Origin: Pseudescherichia sp039594205
GTDB taxonomy: Bacteria > Pseudomonadota > Gammaproteobacteria > Enterobacterales > Enterobacteriaceae
Direction of reading: 5' to 3'
Assembly (NCBI GenBank): GCA_039594205.1
Contig: JBCNNW010000105.1
Location: 1-12,657, forward strand
Length of the DNA: 12,657 bases
In this document: one piece after another, positions 5,957 to 12,235 of the stretch
Position numbering within the stretch: position 1 is the stretch's first letter
Layout: every line of letters starts with the position of its first letter
Notes under the pieces: generated by a model
The model's database searches: none
What the model saw: the letters and a program-made list of their open reading frames with translations, nothing else
Told to the model about the DNA's origin: nothing
Position numbers and translations under genes: made by a program

Positions 5957-7056
5957 CCGGTTGAAACAACAGGCGGAAACCGCACCCAGGCCCGTACGCC
6001 GGGCTTCGGCGTGCGGTTATGCAGGTAAAACTGCCCGTCGTGTAGCTGCGCGATCCGGCTGACGATGCTCAGCCCCAGGCCAATGCCGCCGTAGCGGCTG
6101 TCCATTCGCACAAAGGCTTTACTCAGCTCTTTGCTTTTCGCCTCGTCTACACCAGGGCCTTCATCCTCAACGGCCAGCACCGGAGCCGGATCCTGCTCAA
6201 GCTTGAGGGTGATGGCGCTCTTCTCCGGACTGTAGCGGTGGGCGTTCTCTACCAGGTTTCTCAGCAGTACCCGCAGCTGTACGGCATCGCCGCGTACCGC
6301 CACGTCATCCCGATCGTCGGGCAGCACCAGCGTCTGCTCGCGGGCGCTCAGCATCGTTTGTAGCTCATCCTGCAGAGGCAGGATCACGTCGCGGATCAGC
6401 ATCACCTGCTGGTAGCTGCCCGCCGAGAACGACTGCGCCATACGTGCCAGCTGCAACAGCTGAGAAACGCTCTCCGTCATCTGGTCGATGCGCAAAATCA
6501 GGCGGCTGACGTCGACGGAAGGGTGACTTTTTGCCAGCAGCTCAAGGTGCAGGCGCAGGCCCGCCAGCGGGGTGCGCAGTTCATGCGCCACGTCGGCGGT
6601 AAAAAGTCGCTCGCGATCGAGCGTCAGGTTCAGGCGTGCCACCAGCTGATTAATCGCTGAGCTGACCGCTTCCACCTCTGCCGAGGGGTTAATGAGGACT
6701 ATCGGCTGTAAATTATCAGGCGTGCGCAGCTCCAGTTCACGTTGCAGATCGCTGAGGGGCCGGGTAATGAGCTTCACCGCCTGCATGCAGATCAGCAGCG
6801 CCATGCCGATAATAAACAGGCTTGGCACCAGCAGGCTGGCGACCGCCTCGTGTACCTCACGCTCAATATGGGCGTGGTTGTTGTGCTTGTAGATGGCGCT
6901 CTCAACCAGCAGCTGGATCTGCTCTTTGCTCTCATGCCACAGCCAGAAGACGCTAATGAGCTGAAACAGCACGAGGATCGAACCAATGGTCAACAGCAGG
7001 CGCCCGCGCAGGGTCCAGCGGGCCGGGGATAACCCCTTTTTTATCTTCTCTGGCAT
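5923..7056 (-). CDS. basS: sensor histidine kinase BasS (PmrB)
   Basis: BasS is the inner-membrane sensor of the PmrAB system; it responds to Fe3+, Al3+ and mild acid and phosphorylates BasR. The protein is 377 residues (E. coli 363). A first membrane helix spans about 20-40 and a second about 75-95. The short periplasmic loop between them keeps two ExxE metal-binding motifs, ESKE at 42-45 and EVHE at 67-70, matching the positions in Salmonella PmrB with an offset of six. A HAMP region follows, then the H-box with phospho-accepting His158 in ADVAHELRTP, the N-box NLVENAHRY, and the ATP-lid boxes DEGPG and GIGLGLS. The start lies four bases after the basR stop, so the genes are cotranscribed. 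The last nine or ten residues (DAAIKRSRS) are encoded antisense to the end of uvrB and do not resemble the E. coli C-terminus. Confidence 0.96.
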   Translation of the reverse strand: MPEKIKKGLSPARWTLRGRLLLTIGSILVLFQLISVFWLWHESKEQIQLLVESAIYKHNNHAHIEREVHEAVASLLVPSLFIIGMALLICMQAVKLITRPLSDLQRELELRTPDNLQPIVLINPSAEVEAVSSAINQLVARLNLTLDRERLFTADVAHELRTPLAGLRLHLELLAKSHPSVDVSRLILRIDQMTESVSQLLQLARMAQSFSAGSYQQVMLIRDVILPLQDELQTMLSAREQTLVLPDDRDDVAVRGDAVQLRVLLRNLVENAHRYSPEKSAITLKLEQDPAPVLAVEDEGPGVDEAKSKELSKAFVRMDSRYGGIGLGLSIVSRIAQLHDGQFYLHNRTPKPGVRAWVRFPPVVSTGQDAAIKRSRS

Positions 7057-7060
7057 AGGC

Positions 7061-7732
7061 TCAGGTCGCCTGCTCCGTTTTAATTAGCTGATAGCCAAAA
7101 CCGCGTACCGTGCGGATACGATCTTTACCAATCTTATCCCTCAGATTATGAATATGCACCTCAAGGGTGTTGGTAGCCGGCTCGTTATCCCAGTTGTAGA
7201 TGTCATTGTAGAGGATCTCCCTGTGCACAGGGCTGCCCGCCTTCAGCATCAGACGTGACAGCAGGGCATACTCTTTTGGCGTCAAATCCATCGAGTGCCC
7301 GGCCAGCCACACCTGACGGGTGTTGACGTTCAGGCGCAGATCGTCAACGGTAATTTCACTGTCGCCCTGGTTGTGCTGGCGGCGCAGCAGCGCCCGGATG
7401 CGGGCGTTAAGCTCCTCCAGCGCAAAGGGCTTGATCAGATAGTCGTCCGCGCCCGCATCCAGCCCGCAGATGCGATCCTCCACGGTATCCCTGGCGGTAA
7501 GGATCAGTACCGGTAAAGAGACCTTCTCCCGCCGCAACCGCTGCAGCAGGTGCAGGCCATCTTCATCCGGCAGGCCGAGATCCAGCACAATTAAGCTGTA
7601 GTGTCCCGACGCCAGGCAGAGCATCGCCTCCCGGCTGGTGCTGACGCCGTCGCAGGCGTATCCCTCTGACTGCATGGCCAGGATCAGGCCCTGCAACAGC
7701 AGCGTATCATCCTCTACGATTAATATTTTCAT
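7061..7732 (-). CDS. basR: response regulator BasR (PmrA)
   Basis: BasR is an OmpR/PhoB-family regulator that, when phosphorylated by BasS, activates lipid A modification genes such as eptA and arnB. It has 223 residues (E. coli 222). The receiver domain shows the acidic pair Asp8-Asp9, phospho-acceptor Asp51 in VLDLGLPDEDG, Thr79 and Lys101. The C-terminal winged helix carries the family blocks LTPKEYALL, SPVHREIL, and NTLEVHIHNLRDK followed by the GFGYQL hairpin. The gene sits three bases after the eptA stop and four before basS, the same eptA-basR-basS order as in E. coli. It should autoregulate through the PmrA box upstream of eptA. Confidence 0.97.
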   Translation of the reverse strand: MKILIVEDDTLLLQGLILAMQSEGYACDGVSTSREAMLCLASGHYSLIVLDLGLPDEDGLHLLQRLRREKVSLPVLILTARDTVEDRICGLDAGADDYLIKPFALEELNARIRALLRRQHNQGDSEITVDDLRLNVNTRQVWLAGHSMDLTPKEYALLSRLMLKAGSPVHREILYNDIYNWDNEPATNTLEVHIHNLRDKIGKDRIRTVRGFGYQLIKTEQAT

Positions 7733-7735
7733 TGA

Positions 7736-9373
7736 TCATGACTCCTTGCACGCAGCCAGAATGTCATCGGCTGGCTGATAAACATGGGTCTGCACGCCTG
7801 TAATACCCAACATGGTTGAAAACAGGTTGTCCTGCGAAAATGCCTCGCTGGCAGCGCGTTTTTGCAGACATGCTCCACTCACCCGGTAGCGCTGCTGAAA
7901 ATCGGGCGATAGCCAGATTAGCATCGGCACATGTTTCTGTGACTCTGGCGCAATGGCGTAGGGCAGGCCATGCAGATAGACGCCGTTTTCGCCTAATGAC
8001 TCTCCGTGATCGGAGAGGTAGACCAGGCTGGTAGTAAACTTATCCTGCTGCGCCTGTAACAATTTTATCGCTTTATCGACGACATAATCGACGTACAGTA
8101 CCGTATTATCGTAGGTATTTTTAAGCTGTTGTTGCGAACAGGTCTGGATTTCGTTGGTATCGCAGGTTGGCGTAAATTTCCTGAACTGCGGCGGATAGCG
8201 TTCGTAATAGGTTGGGCCGTGGCTGCCGATAGTGTGCAGCACAATCAGCCCGTCGCCCTGTAGCTTATCGATATACTGCTTCAGACCGTGGAAGAGGATA
8301 TCGTCCTCGCACTCCCCCGCTTTGCAGAGGTCGGCCAGATTAAGCTGGGTGACATCCTGATGGGGAACCCGATCGCAGGCCCCTTTACAACCGCCGTCGT
8401 TTTCGTTCCACAGCACCTGTACCCCCGCACGCTGGATAATATCCAGCAAGCCTTCCCGATGGTGGGCCAGCTGCTCGTCGTAGTTCTTACGCGCCATTCC
8501 CGAGAACATGCAGGGAACAGAGACCGCCGTTACCGTGCCGCAGGAGCTGGTTTGCGGGAAGTAGATCACGCTATCTTGCTTAAGCCGCGGGTTGGTCTCC
8601 CGATCGTAACCCGAGAGCGAAAAATCCTCCGCCCGCGAGGTTTCACCTACGACCAGGATGGTTAAGTTCTTTTTCGCACCCTGGTGCATCTGCGGCACGA
8701 GAGCGGCGTCCTCACCCAGTCTGACCAGCGGCAGGTTATCCATCCGGTGGTGTTTATAGTAAGAGTAGACGGCAGTAATGCTGTTGGATGGTCCCAGGGT
8801 CTTAATCAGCTCACGATTATTGCGAAACAGCGAGGCGTAATCCTTATAGAAAAAGAGCACTACCAGCAGCAGCACGGCGACCGAGACGAGAACATTTCCC
8901 CCGCGAACCAGCAGGCTCCGCCAGCCAGCAGGCGATTTTTTGACTCTCAGCCAGCAGGCCAGCATGGCCATCATCACCCCGGAGAGGCCAATCGTTAGCA
9001 GGAGCTGCGGCGTCATTAAGGCAAAGCTCTCGGCAGGCGTGGTATCGAGAATATTAGCGATCATCGTCCGGTCGATGACTACGCCATAGGTCCAGATAAA
9101 ATATTGCGTTGCCGCACAGAGCAGAATAAACAGGCAGATGAGCAGCCGATCCAGCCAGAGAAACGAGGCCAGCGTGGTGAGAATGTTAATTACGCAGAAG
9201 GCGACGACCGGCATCGATAAGAAAACCGCCAGCGACCACGGCGAGTGTACCGCCAGCAGCGTCCAGGCCTGGTGATAGAAGGCGAGATTCAGCACCACGG
9301 CGATATAAAATGAAAACAGGAGGGTAAAGGTCGTGCGCTTTAAGGCTGGCCTGTAGAACGGGAACATACGCAT
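7736..9373 (-). CDS. eptA: lipid A phosphoethanolamine transferase EptA (PmrC)
   Basis: EptA transfers phosphoethanolamine from phosphatidylethanolamine to lipid A phosphates at the periplasmic face of the inner membrane. This lowers surface charge and polymyxin binding. The protein is 545 residues (E. coli 547). Five membrane helices lie at about 14-33, 47-70, 75-97, 120-142 and 156-176, followed by a periplasmic sulfatase-fold domain. Catalytic and zinc residues are visible: Glu244 (VVGETSRAE), nucleophile Thr280 in SSCGTVTAVSVPC, His385, Asp455-His456 in LSDHGESLGE, and His468. Paired cysteines fit the family's disulfides. The ATG at 9373 has AGGA eight bases upstream. Overall similarity is to chromosomal EptA rather than to the plasmid MCR variants I remember. 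It is the first gene of the eptA-basR-basS operon and is preceded by a PmrA box. Confidence 0.97.
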   Translation of the reverse strand: MRMFPFYRPALKRTTFTLLFSFYIAVVLNLAFYHQAWTLLAVHSPWSLAVFLSMPVVAFCVINILTTLASFLWLDRLLICLFILLCAATQYFIWTYGVVIDRTMIANILDTTPAESFALMTPQLLLTIGLSGVMMAMLACWLRVKKSPAGWRSLLVRGGNVLVSVAVLLLVVLFFYKDYASLFRNNRELIKTLGPSNSITAVYSYYKHHRMDNLPLVRLGEDAALVPQMHQGAKKNLTILVVGETSRAEDFSLSGYDRETNPRLKQDSVIYFPQTSSCGTVTAVSVPCMFSGMARKNYDEQLAHHREGLLDIIQRAGVQVLWNENDGGCKGACDRVPHQDVTQLNLADLCKAGECEDDILFHGLKQYIDKLQGDGLIVLHTIGSHGPTYYERYPPQFRKFTPTCDTNEIQTCSQQQLKNTYDNTVLYVDYVVDKAIKLLQAQQDKFTTSLVYLSDHGESLGENGVYLHGLPYAIAPESQKHVPMLIWLSPDFQQRYRVSGACLQKRAASEAFSQDNLFSTMLGITGVQTHVYQPADDILAACKES

Positions 9374-9419
9374 ACATAACGTCCTGAAAAGAGTATGCTG
9401 CGTATGCTCGCAGAAGAGG

Positions 9420-9436
9420 GTTAAGGCAACCTTAAG
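9420..9436 (-). promoter_or_regulatory. PmrA (BasR) box upstream of eptA
   Basis: Read on the - strand this is CTTAAG-GTTGC-CTTAAC, a perfect match to the direct-repeat PmrA consensus YTTAAK-N5-YTTAAK. It lies 47 bp upstream of the eptA start, so BasR would drive its own operon. A possible -10 on the - strand is CATACT at 9397-9392 (four of six matches). The repeat is also an inverted repeat, TTAAGG-CAA-CCTTAA, because the half-site core is palindromic. Confidence 0.85.
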
Positions 9437-9456
9437 ATCTTCAGAAAAGTCCGGAA

Positions 9457-9471
9457 GGCTGAAATTCAGCC
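9457..9471 (-). terminator. small hairpin at the yvcK stop, weak terminator candidate
   Basis: GGCTGAA and TTCAGCC form a perfect 7-bp inverted repeat that includes the yvcK stop codon. As RNA it gives a five-base-pair stem (GGCTG/CAGCC) with a five-base loop. The downstream - strand bases are TTCCGGACTTTT, not a clean U-run, so termination would be partial at best and yvcK transcription may run into eptA. Confidence 0.3.
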
Positions 9472-10374
9472 CAGCCGCTGTACCGCCTGCTCCAGCGCGG
9501 CGCGCAGCAGGTGACGATCGTGATGATGAGGAACGTCGCTGGCCTCCAGCGCCTCCTGTACCACAATGCGGCCGCTGAGCGCCGCCGTCTCCGCCTCGGG
9601 TCCGACCACGACCGCGTCCACGATCCGCTTGCCTACGCGCTGCTCCAGCAGCGCCAGTTTAGCGGCCAGATCCATCCGCGCCGCTTCGGCGCTTAGTTCT
9701 TTGCCCAGATTGTCGATATAGACCACCGGGGCCGGAGTGCGGCGCAGCGCCTGGGCCAGATCGCCCAGCAGCACCAGCGGCATCAGGCTGGTGTAGAAGC
9801 TGCCGGGACCAATCAGGATCAGATCCGCTTCGGCAATGGCGTCAATTGCCTCCCGGGTCGCCGGTACGGAGGGGAAGAGCATCAGTTCCTGAATAGGCGT
9901 TGTCAGCCCGTCGACGTTTACCTCACCGTATACCGTGTGTCCTTCGCTATCGACGGCCATCAGATCCACCGGCTGCTCCGACATTGGAATCAAAAACGCA
10001 TCTACCTTCAGCAGGTTGCGAATTAAATTGATCGCCTCCAGAGGCCTTACGCTAAGGTGATCCAGCGCCTTTAACATCAAATTTCCGAGGTTATGGCCCG
10101 AAAGCTCGCCATTACCGCTAAAACGGTACTCAAACATCGCTGAGGCGACGCTCTGCTCGGTAATTAACTGATTTAAACAGTTACGCATATCGCCCCAGGC
10201 GATGCCGCCCTCAGCGCGACGAATACGCCCGGTTGACCCGCCGTTATCGGTGGTGGTGACAATCCCCGTCAACCTTGAACCCAGCGACCCCAGCGAGGAC
10301 ATGACACGTCCCAGACCATGTCCGCCGCCAAGGGCAACGACCCGGTCAAGATCCGCAAGCGTACGACTACGCAT
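9466..10374 (-). CDS. ybhK: YvcK/YbhK-family gluconeogenesis-factor-like protein
   Basis: This is a member of the YvcK/CofD-like family. In Bacillus the family is needed for growth on gluconeogenic carbon sources and binds UDP-sugars; the role of enterobacterial YbhK is not firmly established. The product has 302 residues, the same as E. coli YbhK. Motifs are GGGHG at 16-20 (nucleotide-binding fold), TTDNGGSTG at 41-49, the AWGDMRNCLNQ block, GHNLGN, and GPGSFYTSLMP near residue 195. The ATG at 10374 is preceded by an AAGGAAG ribosome binding site. The gene is divergent from moaA, as in E. coli. In E. coli its downstream neighbour is uvrB (convergent), whereas here eptA-basRS intervenes on the same strand, 92 bp away. 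Confidence 0.95.
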   Translation of the reverse strand: MRSRTLADLDRVVALGGGHGLGRVMSSLGSLGSRLTGIVTTTDNGGSTGRIRRAEGGIAWGDMRNCLNQLITEQSVASAMFEYRFSGNGELSGHNLGNLMLKALDHLSVRPLEAINLIRNLLKVDAFLIPMSEQPVDLMAVDSEGHTVYGEVNVDGLTTPIQELMLFPSVPATREAIDAIAEADLILIGPGSFYTSLMPLVLLGDLAQALRRTPAPVVYIDNLGKELSAEAARMDLAAKLALLEQRVGKRIVDAVVVGPEAETAALSGRIVVQEALEASDVPHHHDRHLLRAALEQAVQRLG

Positions 10375-10452
10375 AACTCTTCCTTAATGGCTAAAAAACT
10401 GCGCTACGTTAACCCAAATACCACTAAAAGACGATGCCCCGTGCGGGTGAAA

Positions 10453-10466
10453 ATGATGCATATCAA
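10453..10466 (+). promoter_or_regulatory. FNR-type site for the distal moa promoter
   Basis: ATGAT-GCAT-ATCAA matches the FNR consensus TTGAT-N4-ATCAA at nine of ten fixed positions. Its centre (10459.5) is about -41 from a start near 10501, as predicted from the -10-like TATTCT at 10488-10493. That is the class II activator geometry. Anaerobic, FNR-dependent enhancement of moa is known in E. coli. CRP has a related site but needs TGTGA-type halves, which are absent. Confidence 0.65.
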
Positions 10467-10487
10467 AGCAAGAGGCGCAATTTCACG

Positions 10488-10493
10488 TATTCT
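10488..10493 (+). promoter_or_regulatory. -10 hexamer of the FNR-dependent moa promoter
   Basis: TATTCT keeps the important first two and last bases of TATAAT and lies at the position expected for a class II FNR promoter. No good -35 is needed or seen. The transcript would have a leader of about 210 nt including the riboswitch. Confidence 0.45.
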
Positions 10494-10514
10494 GTTACGA
10501 AAATGCACAACTAA

Positions 10515-10542
10515 GCCGCTATGTATAAGTTTATATAGCGAT
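10515..10542 (+). promoter_or_regulatory. ModE-type operator upstream of moaA
   Basis: CGCTATGTA (10517-10525), six bases, then TATATAGCGAT (10532-10542) form a near-perfect inverted repeat. It fits the molybdate-ModE consensus (ATCGNTATATA-N6-TATATAACGAT) with correct spacing. ModE-molybdate activates moa in E. coli, and the site lies between the distal promoter and the riboswitch, as expected for control of a proximal promoter. Confidence 0.7.
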
Positions 10543-10579
10543 GGCGGGGATGGCGAAAGTGACGTTATCGCGCTACTAT

Positions 10580-10593
10580 CGCTATCTATAGCG
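10580..10593 (+). repeat. palindrome CGCTAT-CT-ATAGCG at the proximal moa promoter
   Basis: Perfect 6-bp arms repeat the CGCTAT half of the ModE-type site 38 bp downstream of it. TACTAT at 10574-10579 or TATCTA at 10583-10588 could be the -10 of the proximal promoter, so the palindrome overlaps the likely start region. It could be a second operator or simply AT-rich promoter DNA. Confidence 0.35.
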
Positions 10594-10601
10594 TTAACAC
10601 A

Positions 10602-10709
10602 CACTCTAGCCTCTGCGTCTACGTCCCTGGATATGATGCTTTGGCCGTGGCAGTTGCCACCAGGGTGCAGGAAGAAATGACTGCATCTCCCGTATTTGGA
10701 AAGGTGTAC
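10602..10709 (+). ncRNA. molybdenum cofactor (Moco) riboswitch in the moaA leader
   Basis: The leader keeps the landmark blocks of the E. coli Moco RNA: CTCTAGCCTCTGC at its 5' end, GATGCTTTGGCCGTG, GAAGAAATGA, and CTCCCGTATTTGGAAAGG next to the start codon. A nested stem is visible: CCCTG (10625-10629) pairs with CAGGG (10661-10665), enclosing GTGGC/GCCAC (10647-10651 with 10656-10660). Next is a hairpin, TGCAG (10666-10670) with CTGCA (10681-10685). In E. coli, as I recall, this last stem is GCGAAG/CTTCGC, so both sides have changed together. Cofactor-bound RNA is expected to hide the GGAAAGG ribosome binding site (10698-10704) and reduce MoaA synthesis. The E. coli leader also binds CsrA, and GGA motifs are present here in the hairpin loop region and at the ribosome binding site. 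Confidence 0.92.
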
Positions 10710-11699
10710 ATGGCCTCACAGCTTACCGATGCATTCGCGCGTAAGTTCTATTACCTGCGTCTGTCTGTTACCGACGTGTGCAATTTCCGTTGCACCTACT
10801 GCCTGCCCGATGGCTACAAGCCGGGCGGGGTCACCAATAAAAGCTTTCTGACCCTCGATGAAATTCGGCGGGTGACGCGCGCCTTTTCTGCGCTCGGCAC
10901 CGAGAAGGTGCGGCTGACCGGCGGGGAACCCTCGCTGCGCCGCGACTTTACCGAGATCATCGCTGCGGTGCGGGAGAATGCTGCCATCCGCCAGCTGGCG
11001 GTAACGACCAACGGTTACCGCCTGGCGCGGGACGTGGCCAGCTGGCGCGATGCCGGGCTGACCGCCATCAACGTCAGCATTGATAGCCTTGATGCCCGCC
11101 AGTTTCATGCCATCACTGGCCAGGATAAGTTCCACCAGGTGATGCAGGGTATCGATGCCGCTTTCGAAGCGGGCTTCGGGACGATCAAGGTCAATACCGT
11201 GCTAATGCGCGACGTCAACCACCACCAGCTCGACACCTTTCTGGCGTGGATCCAGACCCGTCCCATCCAGCTACGCTTTATTGAGCTGATGGAGACCGGC
11301 GAGGGGAGCGACCTGTTCCGCAAGCACCACCTCTCCGGCATGGTATTGCGCGATGAGCTGCTGCGCCGCGGCTGGATCCAGAAGCTGCGCGGCCGCAGCG
11401 ACGGCCCGGCGCAGGTCTTCTGCCACCCGGACTACACCGGCGAAATTGGCCTGATCATGCCCTACGAGAAAGACTTCTGCGCCAGCTGCAACCGGCTGCG
11501 CGTCTCGTCGGTGGGCAAGCTGCATCTCTGCCTGTTTGGCGACGGCGGCGTGAGCCTGCGCGATCTGCTGGCGGAAGATGCCCAGCAGGCGGAGCTGGAG
11601 GCGCGCATCGCTGAGGCGCTCACGCATAAGAAGCAGACCCACTTCCTGCATCAGGGCAATACCGGCATCACGCAAAACCTTTCCTATATCGGCGGATAG
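10710..11699 (+). CDS. moaA: GTP 3',8-cyclase MoaA
   Basis: MoaA is a radical SAM enzyme that converts GTP to 3',8-cyclo-7,8-dihydro-GTP, the first step of molybdenum cofactor synthesis, together with MoaC. From ATG 10710 the protein has 329 residues, as in E. coli, and begins MASQLTDAF. The N-terminal 4Fe-4S cluster motif CNFRCTYC gives Cys24, Cys28 and Cys31. The C-terminal cluster cysteines are Cys257, Cys260 and Cys274. The protein ends in the conserved YIGG tail, which reaches the active site. AAGG five bases before the ATG supports this start. An in-frame ATG at 10677 with AGGAAG before it lies inside the riboswitch and would add 11 residues; I treat it as secondary. Expression should respond to oxygen, molybdate and cofactor level. 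Confidence 0.98.
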   Translation: MASQLTDAFARKFYYLRLSVTDVCNFRCTYCLPDGYKPGGVTNKSFLTLDEIRRVTRAFSALGTEKVRLTGGEPSLRRDFTEIIAAVRENAAIRQLAVTTNGYRLARDVASWRDAGLTAINVSIDSLDARQFHAITGQDKFHQVMQGIDAAFEAGFGTIKVNTVLMRDVNHHQLDTFLAWIQTRPIQLRFIELMETGEGSDLFRKHHLSGMVLRDELLRRGWIQKLRGRSDGPAQVFCHPDYTGEIGLIMPYEKDFCASCNRLRVSSVGKLHLCLFGDGGVSLRDLLAEDAQQAELEARIAEALTHKKQTHFLHQGNTGITQNLSYIGG

Positions 11700-11719
11700 A
11701 TCCTACAAGGAGGCAGTTT

Positions 11720-12232
11720 ATGAGTCAGGCCAGCGCAGAGTTTATCCCGGCACGCATTGCCGTGCTGACCGTTTCCAGCCGTCGCGGCGAAGAGGAGGAT
11801 ACCTCCGGCCACTTCCTGCGCGATGCGGCCCACGAAGCGGGGCATCAGGTGGTAGCGAAAGCTATCGTCAAAGAGAACCGCTACGCCATTCGCGCCCAGG
11901 TTTCGGCGTGGATCGCCAGCGACGAGGTGCAGGTTATTGTGATTAACGGCGGCACGGGCTTTACCGCCGGTGACCAGACCCCAGAGGCGCTGCTACCGCT
12001 CTTCGATCGCGAAGTCGAAGGCTTTGGCGAGGTGTTTCGCATGCTCTCCTTTGAGGAGATTGGCACCGCCACGCTGCAGTCTCGCGCAGTGGCCGGTATC
12101 GCCAACGACACGCTGATTTTTGCTATGCCCGGCTCGACCAAAGCCTGTCGTACCGCATGGGAAAATATCATTGCGCCGCAGCTCGATGCCCGCACCCGTC
12201 CGTGCAATTTTCATCCTCATTTGAAGAAGTAA
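11720..12232 (+). CDS. moaB: molybdenum cofactor biosynthesis protein MoaB
   Basis: MoaB belongs to the MogA/MoeA-like fold that binds molybdopterin. In enterobacteria its exact role is uncertain, since MogA does the adenylylation. The product has 170 residues, the same as E. coli. The pterin/nucleotide-binding loop GGTG lies at 77-80, followed by GDQTPEALLPLFDREVEGFGEVFR and the MPGSTKACRTAW block. The residue before GGTG is Asn76 where E. coli has Thr. A near-perfect ribosome binding site AAGGAGG (11708-11714) precedes the ATG. It follows moaA by 20 bases and is followed by moaC three bases after its stop, so it is part of moaABCDE. Confidence 0.97.
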   Translation: MSQASAEFIPARIAVLTVSSRRGEEEDTSGHFLRDAAHEAGHQVVAKAIVKENRYAIRAQVSAWIASDEVQVIVINGGTGFTAGDQTPEALLPLFDREVEGFGEVFRMLSFEEIGTATLQSRAVAGIANDTLIFAMPGSTKACRTAWENIIAPQLDARTRPCNFHPHLKK

Positions 12233-12235
12233 GCT

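Larger units (their letters stand above)
10375..10709. other. 335-bp divergent control region between yvcK and moaA
   Basis: No separate gene is seen. The + strand carries an FNR-type site and promoter (10453-10493), a ModE-type palindrome (10515-10542), a second palindrome (10580-10593) and the Moco riboswitch (about 10602-10709). On the - strand, the yvcK promoter could use a TATTTG-like -10 around 10420, but I cannot assign it with confidence. Confidence 0.75.

Noticed and set aside
5957..5990. Intrinsic terminator after uvrB
   Set aside because: No stem followed by a T-run is present on either strand; the bases are part of the basS reading frame.
7736..9373. Possible mobile MCR-type colistin resistance gene
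   Set aside because: The protein follows chromosomal EptA throughout, lies in an eptA-basR-basS operon with a PmrA box, and no insertion sequence or plasmid feature flanks it.
10641..10709. Longer MoaA starting from TTG at 10641
   Set aside because: It would translate the core of the Moco riboswitch, has no ribosome binding site at that point, and the E. coli-like N-terminus begins at 10710.
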